Shown: one piece after another, positions 18,005-26,367 of the stretch
How positions within the stretch are numbered: the first letter of the stretch is position 1
Layout of the letters: each line of letters opens with the position of its first letter
From: Streptomyces sp. NRRL WC-3605
Lineage (GTDB): Bacteria; Actinomycetota; Actinomycetes; Streptomycetales; Streptomycetaceae
Length of the DNA: 64,000 bases
NCBI RefSeq assembly: GCF_001509795.1
Contig: NZ_LLZN01000038.1
Coordinates: 62,001-126,000 of the forward strand
Direction of reading: 5' to 3'
Notes under the pieces: generated by a model
What the model saw: the letters and a program-made list of their open reading frames with translations, nothing else
The model's database searches: none
What the model was told of the DNA's origin: nothing
Made by a program: the position numbers and the translations under genes

Positions 18005-18041
18005 CGGCCCAGAACCCGGGAAACCCCCTGGTTCTGGGCCG
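18005..18041. terminator. Terminator after thiolase
   Basis: Perfect 12-base arms CGGCCCAGAACC (18005-18016) and its complement (18030-18041), loop of 13 bases, followed by ATTTGTG. Located 50 bases after the stop codon. Confidence 0.75.
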
Positions 18042-18238
18042 ATTTGTGATCCAATCTCCCTCAGGATGTGACCTATCTCCCTCGGTGGAGGTATTCACGC
18101 AGCTCAGAGCCGTTGTACCACCCGCCCCCCGAGCCAAAGACCTGTCCGGTTCGTGACGTTACGCACTGACAGCTGGATGGTCCGCCCTTCAAGCTGATGT
18201 AGGAAGTCGGGGGTCGACTTTGAACCGGGAGTACGTCA

Positions 18239-19060
18239 GTGAGCGCCATGCCGATCGCCCTGCTGCTCATCACGGCCGCCACCGGCGCCGTGGGCGTCGC
18301 CGTCCTGCGCACCCTCATGGTGCTGCGCCGGCAGGTCGCCGCCCTGCACGCCGAGCTCGCCCGGGGCAACGCCGCGCGGACCGCCGGCCGTGTCCCGCAG
18401 GCCCGGCTCGCCGCCGACGCGGACGAGATACGCGCGGCCGTCGCCGAAGCCCTCGCCGAGGAGCGGGAGCGGGAACTGGCCGAGGCGCGTGCCTTCTGGG
18501 CCGCGCAGGAGGCCCGGGACGGCTCCGACGGGCCCACGCTGCTGGGCCTCGCCGACAGTGAGCTGTTCCTGCCCCGGCAGGCCGACCTCGCGGGCCTCGA
18601 CCACCTGGAGCCGGTCGCCGAGCCGGCCACGGAGGCCGAGGAGTTCTCGGCCAAGGACCTCGTGCAGCCGGGCACCCCGACGGAGTCGCCCGAGCTGGCC
18701 GCCGCCCGCCGCCGGCACCCCTCCCACCCGGACTTCGTCCCCGTGCAGTCGCCCGTCGTGAACGACCACGAGCGCACCGTGGCCGCCCTGGAGGACCTGG
18801 CCGCCTCGGCCATCGCGCTGACGGACGTCCGCCCCGGCCCGCTGGGCACGCTGGACGTGTACGTGTTCGCCGACGGCACCACGCTGTGCATGACGCCGGG
18901 TCACCGCGAGACGGCCGAACGGCTGGCCGAGGCCCTGCGCGCCGGCGTGACGCCGGTCCTGCTGGGCGGCTCGGGTGTCTCCGGGGCGTACACCCTGACC
19001 TTCGCCTGCGGTGACGAGAACGTCTACATCCTGGCCGACCGGGTCATAGCGTCCCTGTAG
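18239..19060 (+). CDS. Conserved protein with N-terminal membrane anchor
   Basis: 273 residues. An N-terminal hydrophobic helix (PIALLLITAATGAVGVAVL) is followed by a helical charged region rich in Ala, Glu and Arg (RRQVAALHAELARG ... AVAEALAEERERELAEARAF, coiled-coil-like), a proline-containing linker, and a compact C-terminal domain with LGTLDVYVFADGTTLCMTPGHRET and GGSGVSGAYTLTFACGDENVYILADRVI. I do not recognise the family. GTG 18239 has GGGAG eight bases upstream; ATG 18248 is the alternative. Probably type II membrane-anchored, though the topology is not certain. Confidence 0.7.
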   Translation: MSAMPIALLLITAATGAVGVAVLRTLMVLRRQVAALHAELARGNAARTAGRVPQARLAADADEIRAAVAEALAEERERELAEARAFWAAQEARDGSDGPTLLGLADSELFLPRQADLAGLDHLEPVAEPATEAEEFSAKDLVQPGTPTESPELAAARRRHPSHPDFVPVQSPVVNDHERTVAALEDLAASAIALTDVRPGPLGTLDVYVFADGTTLCMTPGHRETAERLAEALRAGVTPVLLGGSGVSGAYTLTFACGDENVYILADRVIASL

Positions 19061-19074
19061 TCCCGGGTCCGCTC

Positions 19075-19386
19075 TCAGACCCCGGCGCGCTTCTGCGCCT
19101 CCTCCACCAGCCGTACCGCGTCCTCGACCTCGTCGTCGGCCGTCAGGACGACGGCCAGGTCGTGCACGGCGACGGTGATCTGGTCCGCCGCGGCGAACAT
19201 GCCCGCGTCCGGCATCTCCCGGGGCTCGGACCCCGGTTCCTCCAGCAGCTGCGCCCGCCGGGACAACTCCCGGGCCAGGCTCAGGGCTTCGCTCGCCGCC
19301 GAGCGCTGCAGCCGGCTCTGCGGAGCGGCCCTCAGACGATCGGCGAAGTGATCCACGGCACGGGTCAGGGGCGTCGTATCAACCAC
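19075..19386 (-). CDS. Small conserved helical protein
   Basis: 103 residues, entirely predicted helix (TRAVDHFADRLRAAPQSRLQRSAASEALSLARELSRRAQ, then DQITVAVHDLAVVLTADDEVEDAVRLVEEAQKRAG). No membrane segment, no known motif. GTG start at 19386. It is 14 bp from the end of the convergent gene. Family unknown; similar short proteins are conserved in streptomycetes as far as I recall. Confidence 0.65.
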   Translation of the reverse strand: MVDTTPLTRAVDHFADRLRAAPQSRLQRSAASEALSLARELSRRAQLLEEPGSEPREMPDAGMFAAADQITVAVHDLAVVLTADDEVEDAVRLVEEAQKRAGV

Positions 19387-19488
19387 GACCCCAACCTACG
19401 CGCCTCGGCGGGACTGTTGCCAACGGGCGGACGCTCAGGCACGGTGACCTGAAGGACCGGCTTACATCCCCTGCGTTCGGAGGCGCCG

Positions 19489-19719
19489 ATGTCCCAAGTC
19501 TTCTCCGAGGAGACCCATCGCAACCTGCTCGCCCGCATCCCTCATTGCACCGGTCGTGAAGTGTCCGACTGGCTCCGTGCCGTCGAAGACGGCCCCGCTC
19601 TCTTCAACTTCGAGGAGAAGGTCAGCTGGCTCCGCCACGAGCACAACCTCGCGTACGGCCACGCGAAGGCGATCATCCATGAGTACGACCTGAGGAGGGC
19701 CGCGCGCAAACTGCTCTGA
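19489..19719 (+). CDS. DUF4287 domain protein
   Basis: A 76-residue protein with the pattern of DUF4287: TGRSDWL-like TGREVSDWLRAVE, then FEEKVSWLRHEHNLAYGHAKAIIHEYDLRRAARKLL, a helical domain often found alone or before DUF5655 domains. ATG 19489 follows CGGAGG. Function is unknown for the family. It ends 40 bp before a strong terminator. Confidence 0.8.
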   Translation: MSQVFSEETHRNLLARIPHCTGREVSDWLRAVEDGPALFNFEEKVSWLRHEHNLAYGHAKAIIHEYDLRRAARKLL

Positions 19720-19758
19720 GGCCCGCCGGCCGGGGCACGCACGCGCGCCACGACACGC

Positions 19759-19790
19759 GAAGGGCCCCGGGTGGGAACCCGGGGCCCTTC
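19759..19790. terminator. Strong bidirectional terminator
   Basis: Perfect 14-base arms (GAAGGGCCCCGGGT, 19759-19772, and complement, 19777-19790) around a GGGA tetraloop, ending in TTC. It separates the DUF4287 gene from the convergent Bax-inhibitor-like gene. Confidence 0.85.
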
Positions 19791-19809
19791 GGCGTACGAC
19801 CGTCTGTGA

Positions 19810-20706
19810 TCAGTCGCTGCTGTTGAGGATCGCGATGATGCGCAGGAACTCCATGTAGATCCAGACCAGCGTCAGCGTCAGGCCGAAGGCCGCCAGCCAG
19901 GACTCCTCGCGCGGAGCGCCGTAGGCGATGCCGTCCTCGACCTGCTTGAAGTCCAGGGCGAGGAAGCAGGCGCCGAGCAGGATGCCGACGACACCGAAGA
20001 GGATGCCGAGCGGGCCGCTGCGGAAGCCGAGGCCGTCACCGCCGCCGAACACCGCGAACAGCAGGTTGATCGCCATCAGCACGATGAAGCCGAGCGCGGC
20101 CGCCATCACGAAGCCGACGAAGCGCCGGTTCACCCGGATCCAGCCGGCCTTGTAGGCGACCAGGACCGCGGCGAAGACCGCCATGGTGCCGAGCACCGCC
20201 TGCATGGCCGCACCGCTGGCGATGCGGTTGTCCACGACGCTGGAGACGACGCCGAGGAACACGCCCTCGAACGCGGCGTACGCCAGGATCAGCGCGGGCG
20301 AGGCCTTGCGCTTGAAGGACTGGACGAGCCCCAGCACCATGCCGATGAGGCCGGCGCCGATGGCGATGCCGTACGACCGGCTGATGTTCGCGTCGTCGAC
20401 CGGCAGCGTCGCCCAGGCGAGGGCCGCCGTGACGATCAGCACGCCGAGCGTGGTGCCGGTGCGCATGAGGACGTCGTCCATCGTCATGCGGCCGGTGGTG
20501 GCGGGGGCCTGCGGCGGCGCCCCGTACTGAAGGTCCTGCTGCGCGTAGGGGTTCTGCGCGTACGGGTTGCCGGCCTGCGGCTGGGCGTAGGGATTGCCCT
20601 GCGTGCCGACAGCGGCGCCCCCGGCCTGCGGCGCGGCGTTGAAGCCCGCGTAGCCGTTGTCGCGGCTGAACCCCCGTCGCGAGAAGACCGGGTTGCTGCT
20701 CCTCAT
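19810..20706 (-). CDS. Bax inhibitor-1/YccA-family membrane protein
   Basis: 298 residues. An N-terminal cytosolic-looking segment (~75 residues) has repeated NPYAQ elements (NPYAQPQAGNPYAQNPYAQQ); six to seven transmembrane helices follow (TTLGVLIVTAALAWATL, YGIAIGAGLIGMVLGLV, LILAYAAFEGVFLGVV, AAMQAVLGTMAVFAAVLVAY and onwards), ending with WLAAFGLTLTLVWIYMEFLRIIAIL, the conserved BI-1 C-terminal segment. The family forms pH-sensitive calcium-leak channels in better-studied members. ATG 20706 preceded by GGAGGAG. Monocistronic. The NPYAQ repeats are the only unusual point. Confidence 0.88.
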   Translation of the reverse strand: MRSSNPVFSRRGFSRDNGYAGFNAAPQAGGAAVGTQGNPYAQPQAGNPYAQNPYAQQDLQYGAPPQAPATTGRMTMDDVLMRTGTTLGVLIVTAALAWATLPVDDANISRSYGIAIGAGLIGMVLGLVQSFKRKASPALILAYAAFEGVFLGVVSSVVDNRIASGAAMQAVLGTMAVFAAVLVAYKAGWIRVNRRFVGFVMAAALGFIVLMAINLLFAVFGGGDGLGFRSGPLGILFGVVGILLGACFLALDFKQVEDGIAYGAPREESWLAAFGLTLTLVWIYMEFLRIIAILNSSD

Positions 20707-21000
20707 TGCACTCCTCCATGGCCACCGTGCGCGGCCTTGGCTCAAGAGTAATGGATTGGCAAAGGATCGACCCTAATACCTGGGGAGGATCTTTCCCTCT
20801 TCCTGCTGGCCAACACGCTACGCGTCCGGGTGATTCCCGGCCATGACCGGGAGCGTTCATGACCAGACTGGAACGTGCCCGGAACCAGACGGAGATCACC
20901 CGGCCGCCGGACGGCCGTCCGGGGCGTTCGCGGGGTGGGGTGCCCTTCACCCGGCGGTGCGCGGCCGGGAGGGAAACCGGGGACGGGGAGGATCGGAAAG
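20707..21000. other. Intergenic region between the BI-1-like gene and bldA
   Basis: Nearly 300 bp with no credible coding frame. The first 60 bp contain the upstream promoter area of the BI-1-like gene; the part next to the tRNA should contain the bldA terminator, but I see no strong hairpin there. Confidence 0.4.
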
Positions 21001-21084
21001 TGCCCAGAGCCGGACTTGAACCGGCACGCCCGCGAAGGGGCAGCGAGGTTTAAGCTCGCCGTGTCTGCATTCCACCATCTGGGC
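21001..21084 (-). tRNA. bldA: tRNA-Leu, anticodon UAA (bldA)
   Basis: A complete 84-nt class II tRNA. The acceptor stem GCCCAGA pairs with TCTGGGC plus discriminator A; the anticodon stem GCGAG/CTCGC encloses the loop CTTAAAC, whose anticodon TAA is the complement of 21050-21052; the long variable arm GCCCCTTCGCGGGCG and the T arm with TTCAAGT follow. CCA is not encoded. The sequence is that of Streptomyces bldA as I remember it apart from the acceptor stem. It decodes the rare UUA codon and so gates translation of developmental and antibiotic regulators. This is the only tRNA gene I find in the window. Confidence 0.95.
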
Positions 21085-21496
21085 AGGCCATGGGCTCCGC
21101 ATCGAAGTCCTGAGCCTATCGGGAGCCGCCTGTCGAACATGGGCCGGGCAAGCCGATGTTGTCTTATTTTATTGGCGTCTGAGGGAGCATCAGCCCACGG
21201 AACGGGCCATCCGCACTTGCCAAGAGCGTTGCGCGCGGCCGCCGACGCCGTGTGCGGAATGACGGAATTTCACCGTCCGAACAAGGACGCCCCACCTGTT
21301 CTCGCGCGGCCCGCCCCTCTTCTCGCGCGGTCCGCTCCTCCGGGCGCCCGTCATCCTCAGGTATGACGCGGGCGCTCGCGGTCCGTCCGCAGTCTCCCCC
21401 CGGAACCGGAACAGCGATGGACTACACGGCCCGATCCGGCCGGGACGATGGACGTGTCCTTCGAACACACCGTCACCCCCCAGGAGCGTCCCTCTC
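21085..21496. other. Intergenic region between bldA and the ABC exporter
   Basis: About 410 bp. It holds an AT-rich patch near 21158-21176 (TTGTCTTATTTTATTGG) that is very unlike the surrounding DNA, a 21-bp-period direct repeat (TTCTCGCGCGG at 21299 and 21320), and an inverted repeat at 21350-21367. The bldA promoter must lie just beyond 21085; I see no convincing -35/-10 pair. No gene is supported. Confidence 0.5.
21350..21367. promoter_or_regulatory. Inverted repeat upstream of first ABC exporter operon
   Basis: GTCAT (21350-21354) and ATGAC (21363-21367) flank an eight-base centre, CCTCAGGT, that is itself nearly symmetrical. It is 130 bp upstream of the ATPase gene and could be an operator. 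Low certainty. Confidence 0.3.
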
Positions 21497-22267
21497 GTGA
21501 CCACCGCATCCATCGCCGGCCGCGCCACCGCCGTGGCCGCACGTGCCACGGATCTGTCGAAGATCTACGGACAGGGCGAGACCCAGGTGGTCGCCCTCGA
21601 CCGGGTCTCCGTCGAGTTCCGGCAGGCCGAGTTCACCGCGATCATGGGCCCGTCCGGTTCCGGCAAGTCGACGCTGATGCACTGCGTGGCGGGCCTGGAC
21701 ACCTTCTCCTCCGGGTCGGTGCGCATCGGCGACACCGAGCTGGGCTCCCTGAAGGACAAGCAGCTCACCCAGCTGCGCCGGGACAAGATCGGCTTCATCT
21801 TCCAGGCGTTCAACCTGCTGCCGACGCTCACGGCGCTGGAGAACATCACGCTGCCCATGGACATCGCGGGCCGCAAGCCCGACAAGGAGTGGCTGGACCG
21901 GGTCATCGGCATGGTCGGCCTCTCCGACCGGCTCCGGCACCGCCCCGCCCAGCTCTCCGGCGGTCAGCAGCAGCGCGTCGCCGTGGCCCGCGCCCTGGCC
22001 TCCCGGCCCGAGATCATCTTCGGTGACGAGCCGACCGGCAACCTCGACTCGCGCTCCGGCGCCGAGGTGCTCGGCTTCCTGCGCAACTCCGTGCGGGAGA
22101 TGGGGCAGACGGTGGTCATGGTGACCCACGACCCGGTCGCCGCCTCCTACGCGGACCGGGTGGTCTTCCTCGCCGACGGCCGGATCGTCGACGAGATGTT
22201 CAAGCCCACCGCGGACAACGTCCTCGACTTCATGAAGCAGTTCGACGCGAAGGGCCGCACCTCCTGA
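21497..22267 (+). CDS. ABC transporter ATP-binding protein, MacB/LolD type
   Basis: 256 residues with Walker A GPSGSGKST, Q-loop (FIFQAFNLLPTLTALEN), signature LSGGQQQRVAVARAL, Walker B IIFGDEPTGNLDS and H-loop VMVTHDPVAASYAD. The FQAFNLLP and GDEPTGNLDS variants are those of the FtsE/LolD/MacB class that works with FtsX-fold permeases on lipoproteins, peptides or antibiotics rather than by classical alternating access. GTG 21497 with AGGAG upstream. Stop and next start share one base (TGATG). Confidence 0.95.
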   Translation: MTTASIAGRATAVAARATDLSKIYGQGETQVVALDRVSVEFRQAEFTAIMGPSGSGKSTLMHCVAGLDTFSSGSVRIGDTELGSLKDKQLTQLRRDKIGFIFQAFNLLPTLTALENITLPMDIAGRKPDKEWLDRVIGMVGLSDRLRHRPAQLSGGQQQRVAVARALASRPEIIFGDEPTGNLDSRSGAEVLGFLRNSVREMGQTVVMVTHDPVAASYADRVVFLADGRIVDEMFKPTADNVLDFMKQFDAKGRTS

Positions 22268-24801
22268 TGTTCCGCACCGCCCTGCGCAACGTACTGGCGC
22301 ACAAGGCCCGTCTGCTGATGACCGTGCTCGCCGTCATGCTCGGCGTCGCGTTCGTCTCCGGCACCCTGGTCTTCGCCGACACGCTCTCCAACGCCTTCCG
22401 CAACCAGTCGGCGAAGAGCTACGACGACGTCGCCGTCGCCGTCACCTCGTACGCCTCGCCGGACGACCCCGAGGAGGAGCCCGGCCTGTCCGCGAGGACG
22501 ATCGGGAAGATCGCCGCCGTGGACGGCGTGGCCTCCGCCCGCGGCCGGGTCGAGGGCTTCGCCGGGGTCGCCGACCCCGACGGGAAGCTGATCGGCGTCG
22601 GCTGGTCCAACAAGGGCTCCAACTTCGCCCCCGGCAAGGACGGCGAGGACTCCGCCTACACCTTCACCGAGGGCTCCGGCCCGGTGAAGGACGACCAGAT
22701 CGCCCTGGACCGGGAGTCCGCCTCCAAGGGCGAGTACGAGGTCGGCGACCGGGTGCGCGTGGCGACCAACGGCCCGGTGAAGGAGTACACCCTCAGCGGG
22801 GTGTTCACCACGGAGGACGGCGCCGTGAACGCCGGCGGCAGCCTGGTCCTCTTCGACACCGCCGTCGCCCAGAAGCAGTACCTCAAGCCCGGCTACTTCG
22901 AGAGCGCCACCGTCACCGCCGCCCCCGGCGCGTCCGACGCGAAGATCCTCGACGCCGTGAAGCCGCTGCTGCCGGAGCACGCCGAGGCCCGCACTGGCCA
23001 GGCGCTCGCGGACGAGCAGGCCGACGACATCGAGCGCGGCATGAGCAGCCTCAAGCAGGTGCTGCTGGGCTTCGCGGGCATCGCCCTGTTCGTCGGCGTC
23101 TTCCTGATCTCCAACACCTTCACGATGCTGGTCGCCCAGCGCACCAAGGAGATCGCCCTGATGCGGGCCGTCGGCGCCTCCCGCCGGCAGATCACCCGCT
23201 CGGTGCTCGCGGAGGCCGCGCTGGTGGGCCTGGTCGCCTCGGTCGTCGGCTTCGTCCTCGGCATCGGTCTCGCGGCCGGGCTGCGCTCAGGGATGGCCGC
23301 GTTCGAGATGAAGATCCCGGACGGCCCGCTGGTCGTGGGCGCCACACCGGTGATCGCCGCGATCGCCGTGGGCGTGCTGATCACGATGCTCGCCGCCTGG
23401 CTGCCCGGCCGCCGGGCCGCGAAGATCCCGCCGGTGGCGGCCATGAACAGCGTCCACGCGGCGGCCACCACCAAGTCGCTGGTGCTGCGCAACTCGCTCG
23501 GCGCGGCCATCACCTCGCTCGGTGCCGGCGGCATCGTCGCGGGCGCCTCCTCCGGCGGCGATGACGGCCGGATGCTCATCGGGGCGGGCGCGTTCCTCGC
23601 GCTGATCGGTGTGATCGTGCTGATCCCGCTGCTCTCGCGGCCCGTGATCGCGCTGGTCCGCCCGCTGCTCGTCGGCCCGTTCGGCGTGGCCGGCAAGCTG
23701 GCCGGGCTGAACGCGGTCCGCAACCCGCGCCGCACCGGCGCCACCGCCTCGGCGCTGGCGATCGGGCTGACGCTGGTGACCGGCCTGTCGGTGCTCGGCA
23801 TCACGGTCGGCACCGCCATCGACAAGATGACCACGGACAACATCAAGGCCGACTACATGGTCTCGATGGCGAACGGCGGCGACCTCGACCGGTCCGCGCT
23901 GACCGCGCTGGAGAAGGCCGACGGCGTCTCCGCGGTCTCCCCGCAGCAGAGCGTCTACTTCCAGGCCGGCGGCGACGACTTCGTCTCCGCCTCGGCGGTC
24001 ACCCCGGGCGACATCGAGCGGGTCCTGCGGATGGACCTGGTGAGCGGCGACCTCTCCACCCTCGCCGACGGGCAGCTCGCCGTCGCCGAGAAGACGGCCC
24101 GCGGCAAGGGCTGGAAGACCGGCGACAGCGTCCCCGTCACCTTCGGCGACGAGAAGAAGCGGACGCTGAAGGTCGGAGCGGTCTTCAAGGACAGCGAGTT
24201 CCTCTCCCCCGTCGTCGTCTCCACCGACGTCGTCGGCCCGCACGAGACCCGGCCGTCCATCCAGCAGGTCTTCGTGAAGATGGACGGCGGCCAGAGCGGC
24301 GCCAACGAGCAGGTCCTCGTCGACGCGCTGGGCGACAACCCCGCGATCACGATCATGGACCGGCAGGACATCCGCAACGAGTTCGGCGGTGCCATCAACA
24401 CCCTGCTGAACATCATGTACGGCCTCCTGGCGATGGCCCTGATCATCGCGGTGCTGGGTGTCGTCAACACCCTGGCGATGTCGGTGTTCGAGCGGCAGCA
24501 GGAGATCGGGATGCTCCGCGCGATCGGTCTCGACCGGCGCCGGGTGAAGCGGATGGTGCGTCTGGAGGCCGTCGTCATCTCGGTGTTCGGCGCGGTGGTC
24601 GGCGTCGGTCTCGGCGCGTTCCTCGGCTGGGCGATCGGCGAGACCTTCGCGGACCAGGTGCCGGGATACGCCCTGGTCCTGCCCTGGGACCGGATCGGGA
24701 TCTTCCTGGTCCTGGCCGGGCTGGTCGGCGTCCTGGCCGCGCTGTGGCCGGCCCGCAACGCGGCACGGCTGAACATGCTGAACGCGATCAAGACCGAGTA
24801 G
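22267..24801 (+). CDS. ABC transporter permease with two FtsX domains
   Basis: 844 residues. An N-terminal transmembrane helix and ~200-residue extracellular domain precede a three-helix FtsX block (VLLGFAGIALFVGVFLISNTFTMLVAQRTKEIALMRAVGASRRQI, residues ~255-390), a further hydrophobic pair around 440-470, a second helix (ATASALAIGLTLVTGLSVLGITVGTAID), a second extracellular domain, and a final FtsX block (LLAMALIIAVLGVVNTLAMSVFERQQEIGMLRAIGLDRRRV) near the C-terminus. This is the tandem MacB-like architecture of actinobacterial exporters. Substrate unknown. It forms an operon with the ATPase and is paralogous to the permease at 48-50 kb. Confidence 0.93.
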   Translation: MFRTALRNVLAHKARLLMTVLAVMLGVAFVSGTLVFADTLSNAFRNQSAKSYDDVAVAVTSYASPDDPEEEPGLSARTIGKIAAVDGVASARGRVEGFAGVADPDGKLIGVGWSNKGSNFAPGKDGEDSAYTFTEGSGPVKDDQIALDRESASKGEYEVGDRVRVATNGPVKEYTLSGVFTTEDGAVNAGGSLVLFDTAVAQKQYLKPGYFESATVTAAPGASDAKILDAVKPLLPEHAEARTGQALADEQADDIERGMSSLKQVLLGFAGIALFVGVFLISNTFTMLVAQRTKEIALMRAVGASRRQITRSVLAEAALVGLVASVVGFVLGIGLAAGLRSGMAAFEMKIPDGPLVVGATPVIAAIAVGVLITMLAAWLPGRRAAKIPPVAAMNSVHAAATTKSLVLRNSLGAAITSLGAGGIVAGASSGGDDGRMLIGAGAFLALIGVIVLIPLLSRPVIALVRPLLVGPFGVAGKLAGLNAVRNPRRTGATASALAIGLTLVTGLSVLGITVGTAIDKMTTDNIKADYMVSMANGGDLDRSALTALEKADGVSAVSPQQSVYFQAGGDDFVSASAVTPGDIERVLRMDLVSGDLSTLADGQLAVAEKTARGKGWKTGDSVPVTFGDEKKRTLKVGAVFKDSEFLSPVVVSTDVVGPHETRPSIQQVFVKMDGGQSGANEQVLVDALGDNPAITIMDRQDIRNEFGGAINTLLNIMYGLLAMALIIAVLGVVNTLAMSVFERQQEIGMLRAIGLDRRRVKRMVRLEAVVISVFGAVVGVGLGAFLGWAIGETFADQVPGYALVLPWDRIGIFLVLAGLVGVLAALWPARNAARLNMLNAIKTE

Positions 24802-24826
24802 CCGTACGGCACGAGCGGCACGGAAG

Positions 24827-24860
24827 AGGGCCGGGTCCCCACCACGGGGAGCCCGGCCCT
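24827..24860. terminator. Bidirectional terminator
   Basis: AGGGCCGGGTCCCC (24827-24840) pairs with GGGGAGCCCGGCCCT (24847-24860) with one bulge, loop of six bases, followed by TCGTCTTC. It lies between the permease and the convergent cyclopropane synthase-like gene. Confidence 0.75.
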
Positions 24861-24878
24861 TCGTCTTCCCGGTCCGGC

Positions 24879-26177
24879 TCAGCCGCCCCAGACACGGGCG
24901 CGCAGCGGCATCCCGGCGGCGCCGGCGTCGGGTGTGCGCACGGCCAGCACCTGGTTGACGCCGATGCGGTTGCGCTCGAACGCCAGCGCGGAGGCGGCCA
25001 TGTAGAGCCGCCAGACACGGGCCCGCCCCGGGCCGGTGAGCTGGACGGCCCGGTCCCAGTGGTCCTCCAGGTTGGTGACCCAGCGGCGCAGCGTCAGGGC
25101 GTAGTGCTCGCGCAGCGACTCCACGTCCCGCACTTCGAACCCGGCGCGTTCCAGCTGCGCGACGGTCACACCGATCGGCTGGAGCTCGCCGTCGGGGAAG
25201 ACGTACGCGTCGATGAAGTCGTCGACCTGGTAGGAGGATTCGTCGCGCTGCGGGCGGCGCCCGATCTGGTGGTTGAGCAGCCGTCCGCCGGGCTTGAGCA
25301 GCCGGTGCAGCACGTCCGCGTACTCCAGGTACCGCTCGGCGCCGACGTGCTCGGCCATGCCGATGGAGGAGATGGCGTCGTACGGGCCGTCGGCGACGTC
25401 CCGGTAGTCCTGGACGCGGATCTCCACCTTGTCCGTCAGGCCCTCGTCGGCGACGCGCTTGCGGGCGTACGCCGCCTGCTCCTGGGACAGGGTGACGCCG
25501 ACGACCTCCACGCCGTACTCGCGGGCGGCGTGCACGGCCATGGAGCCCCAGCCGCAGCCGACGTCGAGCAGCCGCATCCCGGCCTTCAGGCCGAGCTTGC
25601 GGCAGACCAGGTCGAGCTTGTCGCGCTGGGCGTCCTCCAGGGTGCCCTCGGGGGGCGGGGCCGGCCAGTAGGCGCAGGAGTACACCATGGACGGGCCGAG
25701 GACGAGTTCGTAGAAGTCGTTCCCCACGTCGTAGTGGTGGCTGATGGCCCGCTTGTCGGTGCGTCTGGTGTGCCGGTGCCGGGGCCGGCGCACCTCCTCC
25801 GGCGGGGGCGCGGGCGGCAGCGGGAGCCCGCCGAGCCGCACCAGTCCCCGGACGGCGGCGCGCGCCTCGGGGTCGCGCAGGATCTCCAGCAGGCCGCGGG
25901 CGTCGTCGCCGCGCTCCCACACCAGTCCGGCGAGCAGGTCGAGCGCGGTGTAGAGGTCGCCCTCGATGTCCAGGTCCCCGGCCACCCAGGCGCGGGCCAG
26001 CCCGAGTTCGCCGGGCCGGTAGAGCAGGCGGCGCACGGCACGGCGGTTGCGGACGACGAGCGCCGGGGCCCCCGGGGGCCCCGAGCGGGAGCCGTCCCAG
26101 GCGCGGATGCGCACCGGGAGGGGCGTTCCCAGCAGTTGTTCGAGAAGGACCTGCAGCCGCTGCGCGGCGTCAGCCAT
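24879..26177 (-). CDS. Cyclopropane-fatty-acyl-phospholipid synthase-family methyltransferase
   Basis: 432 residues, class I SAM-dependent methyltransferase. KRAISHHYDVGNDFYELVLG and YSCAYW are lipid-side motifs of the cyclopropane synthase family, and LLDVGCGWGSMAVHAA with EVVGVTLSQEQAAYA form the SAM site; EHVGAERYLEY and YVFPDGEL are also typical. It should methylate unsaturated acyl chains of membrane phospholipids. ATG 26177 follows GGAGG by eight bases. The family includes other C-methylating enzymes, so lipid methylation is the likely but not sole option. Confidence 0.92.
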   Translation of the reverse strand: MADAAQRLQVLLEQLLGTPLPVRIRAWDGSRSGPPGAPALVVRNRRAVRRLLYRPGELGLARAWVAGDLDIEGDLYTALDLLAGLVWERGDDARGLLEILRDPEARAAVRGLVRLGGLPLPPAPPPEEVRRPRHRHTRRTDKRAISHHYDVGNDFYELVLGPSMVYSCAYWPAPPPEGTLEDAQRDKLDLVCRKLGLKAGMRLLDVGCGWGSMAVHAAREYGVEVVGVTLSQEQAAYARKRVADEGLTDKVEIRVQDYRDVADGPYDAISSIGMAEHVGAERYLEYADVLHRLLKPGGRLLNHQIGRRPQRDESSYQVDDFIDAYVFPDGELQPIGVTVAQLERAGFEVRDVESLREHYALTLRRWVTNLEDHWDRAVQLTGPGRARVWRLYMAASALAFERNRIGVNQVLAVRTPDAGAAGMPLRARVWGG

Positions 26178-26295
26178 GGCGCACACCTCCGTATCCCGGA
26201 ATGTCCAACACCACGTAAACACCTGCGGGGGGCGCGCGCAGTCCCCCACGCGCGTCACGGCTGGGCAAACAACCGTTACGGAGTCCGCAAACGCG

Positions 26296-26333
26296 GAAGG
26301 ACCTCCCGCACCACGGATGGCGGGAGGTCCTTC
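26296..26333. terminator. Terminator of ndh
   Basis: GAAGGACCTCCCGC (26296-26309) and its perfect complement (26320-26333) with a ten-base loop, 35 bp past the ndh stop in its own direction. Confidence 0.8.
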
Positions 26334-26367
26334 GGCCGGCCCGGGGGCCGGTGGGGTACCGGGAGGG

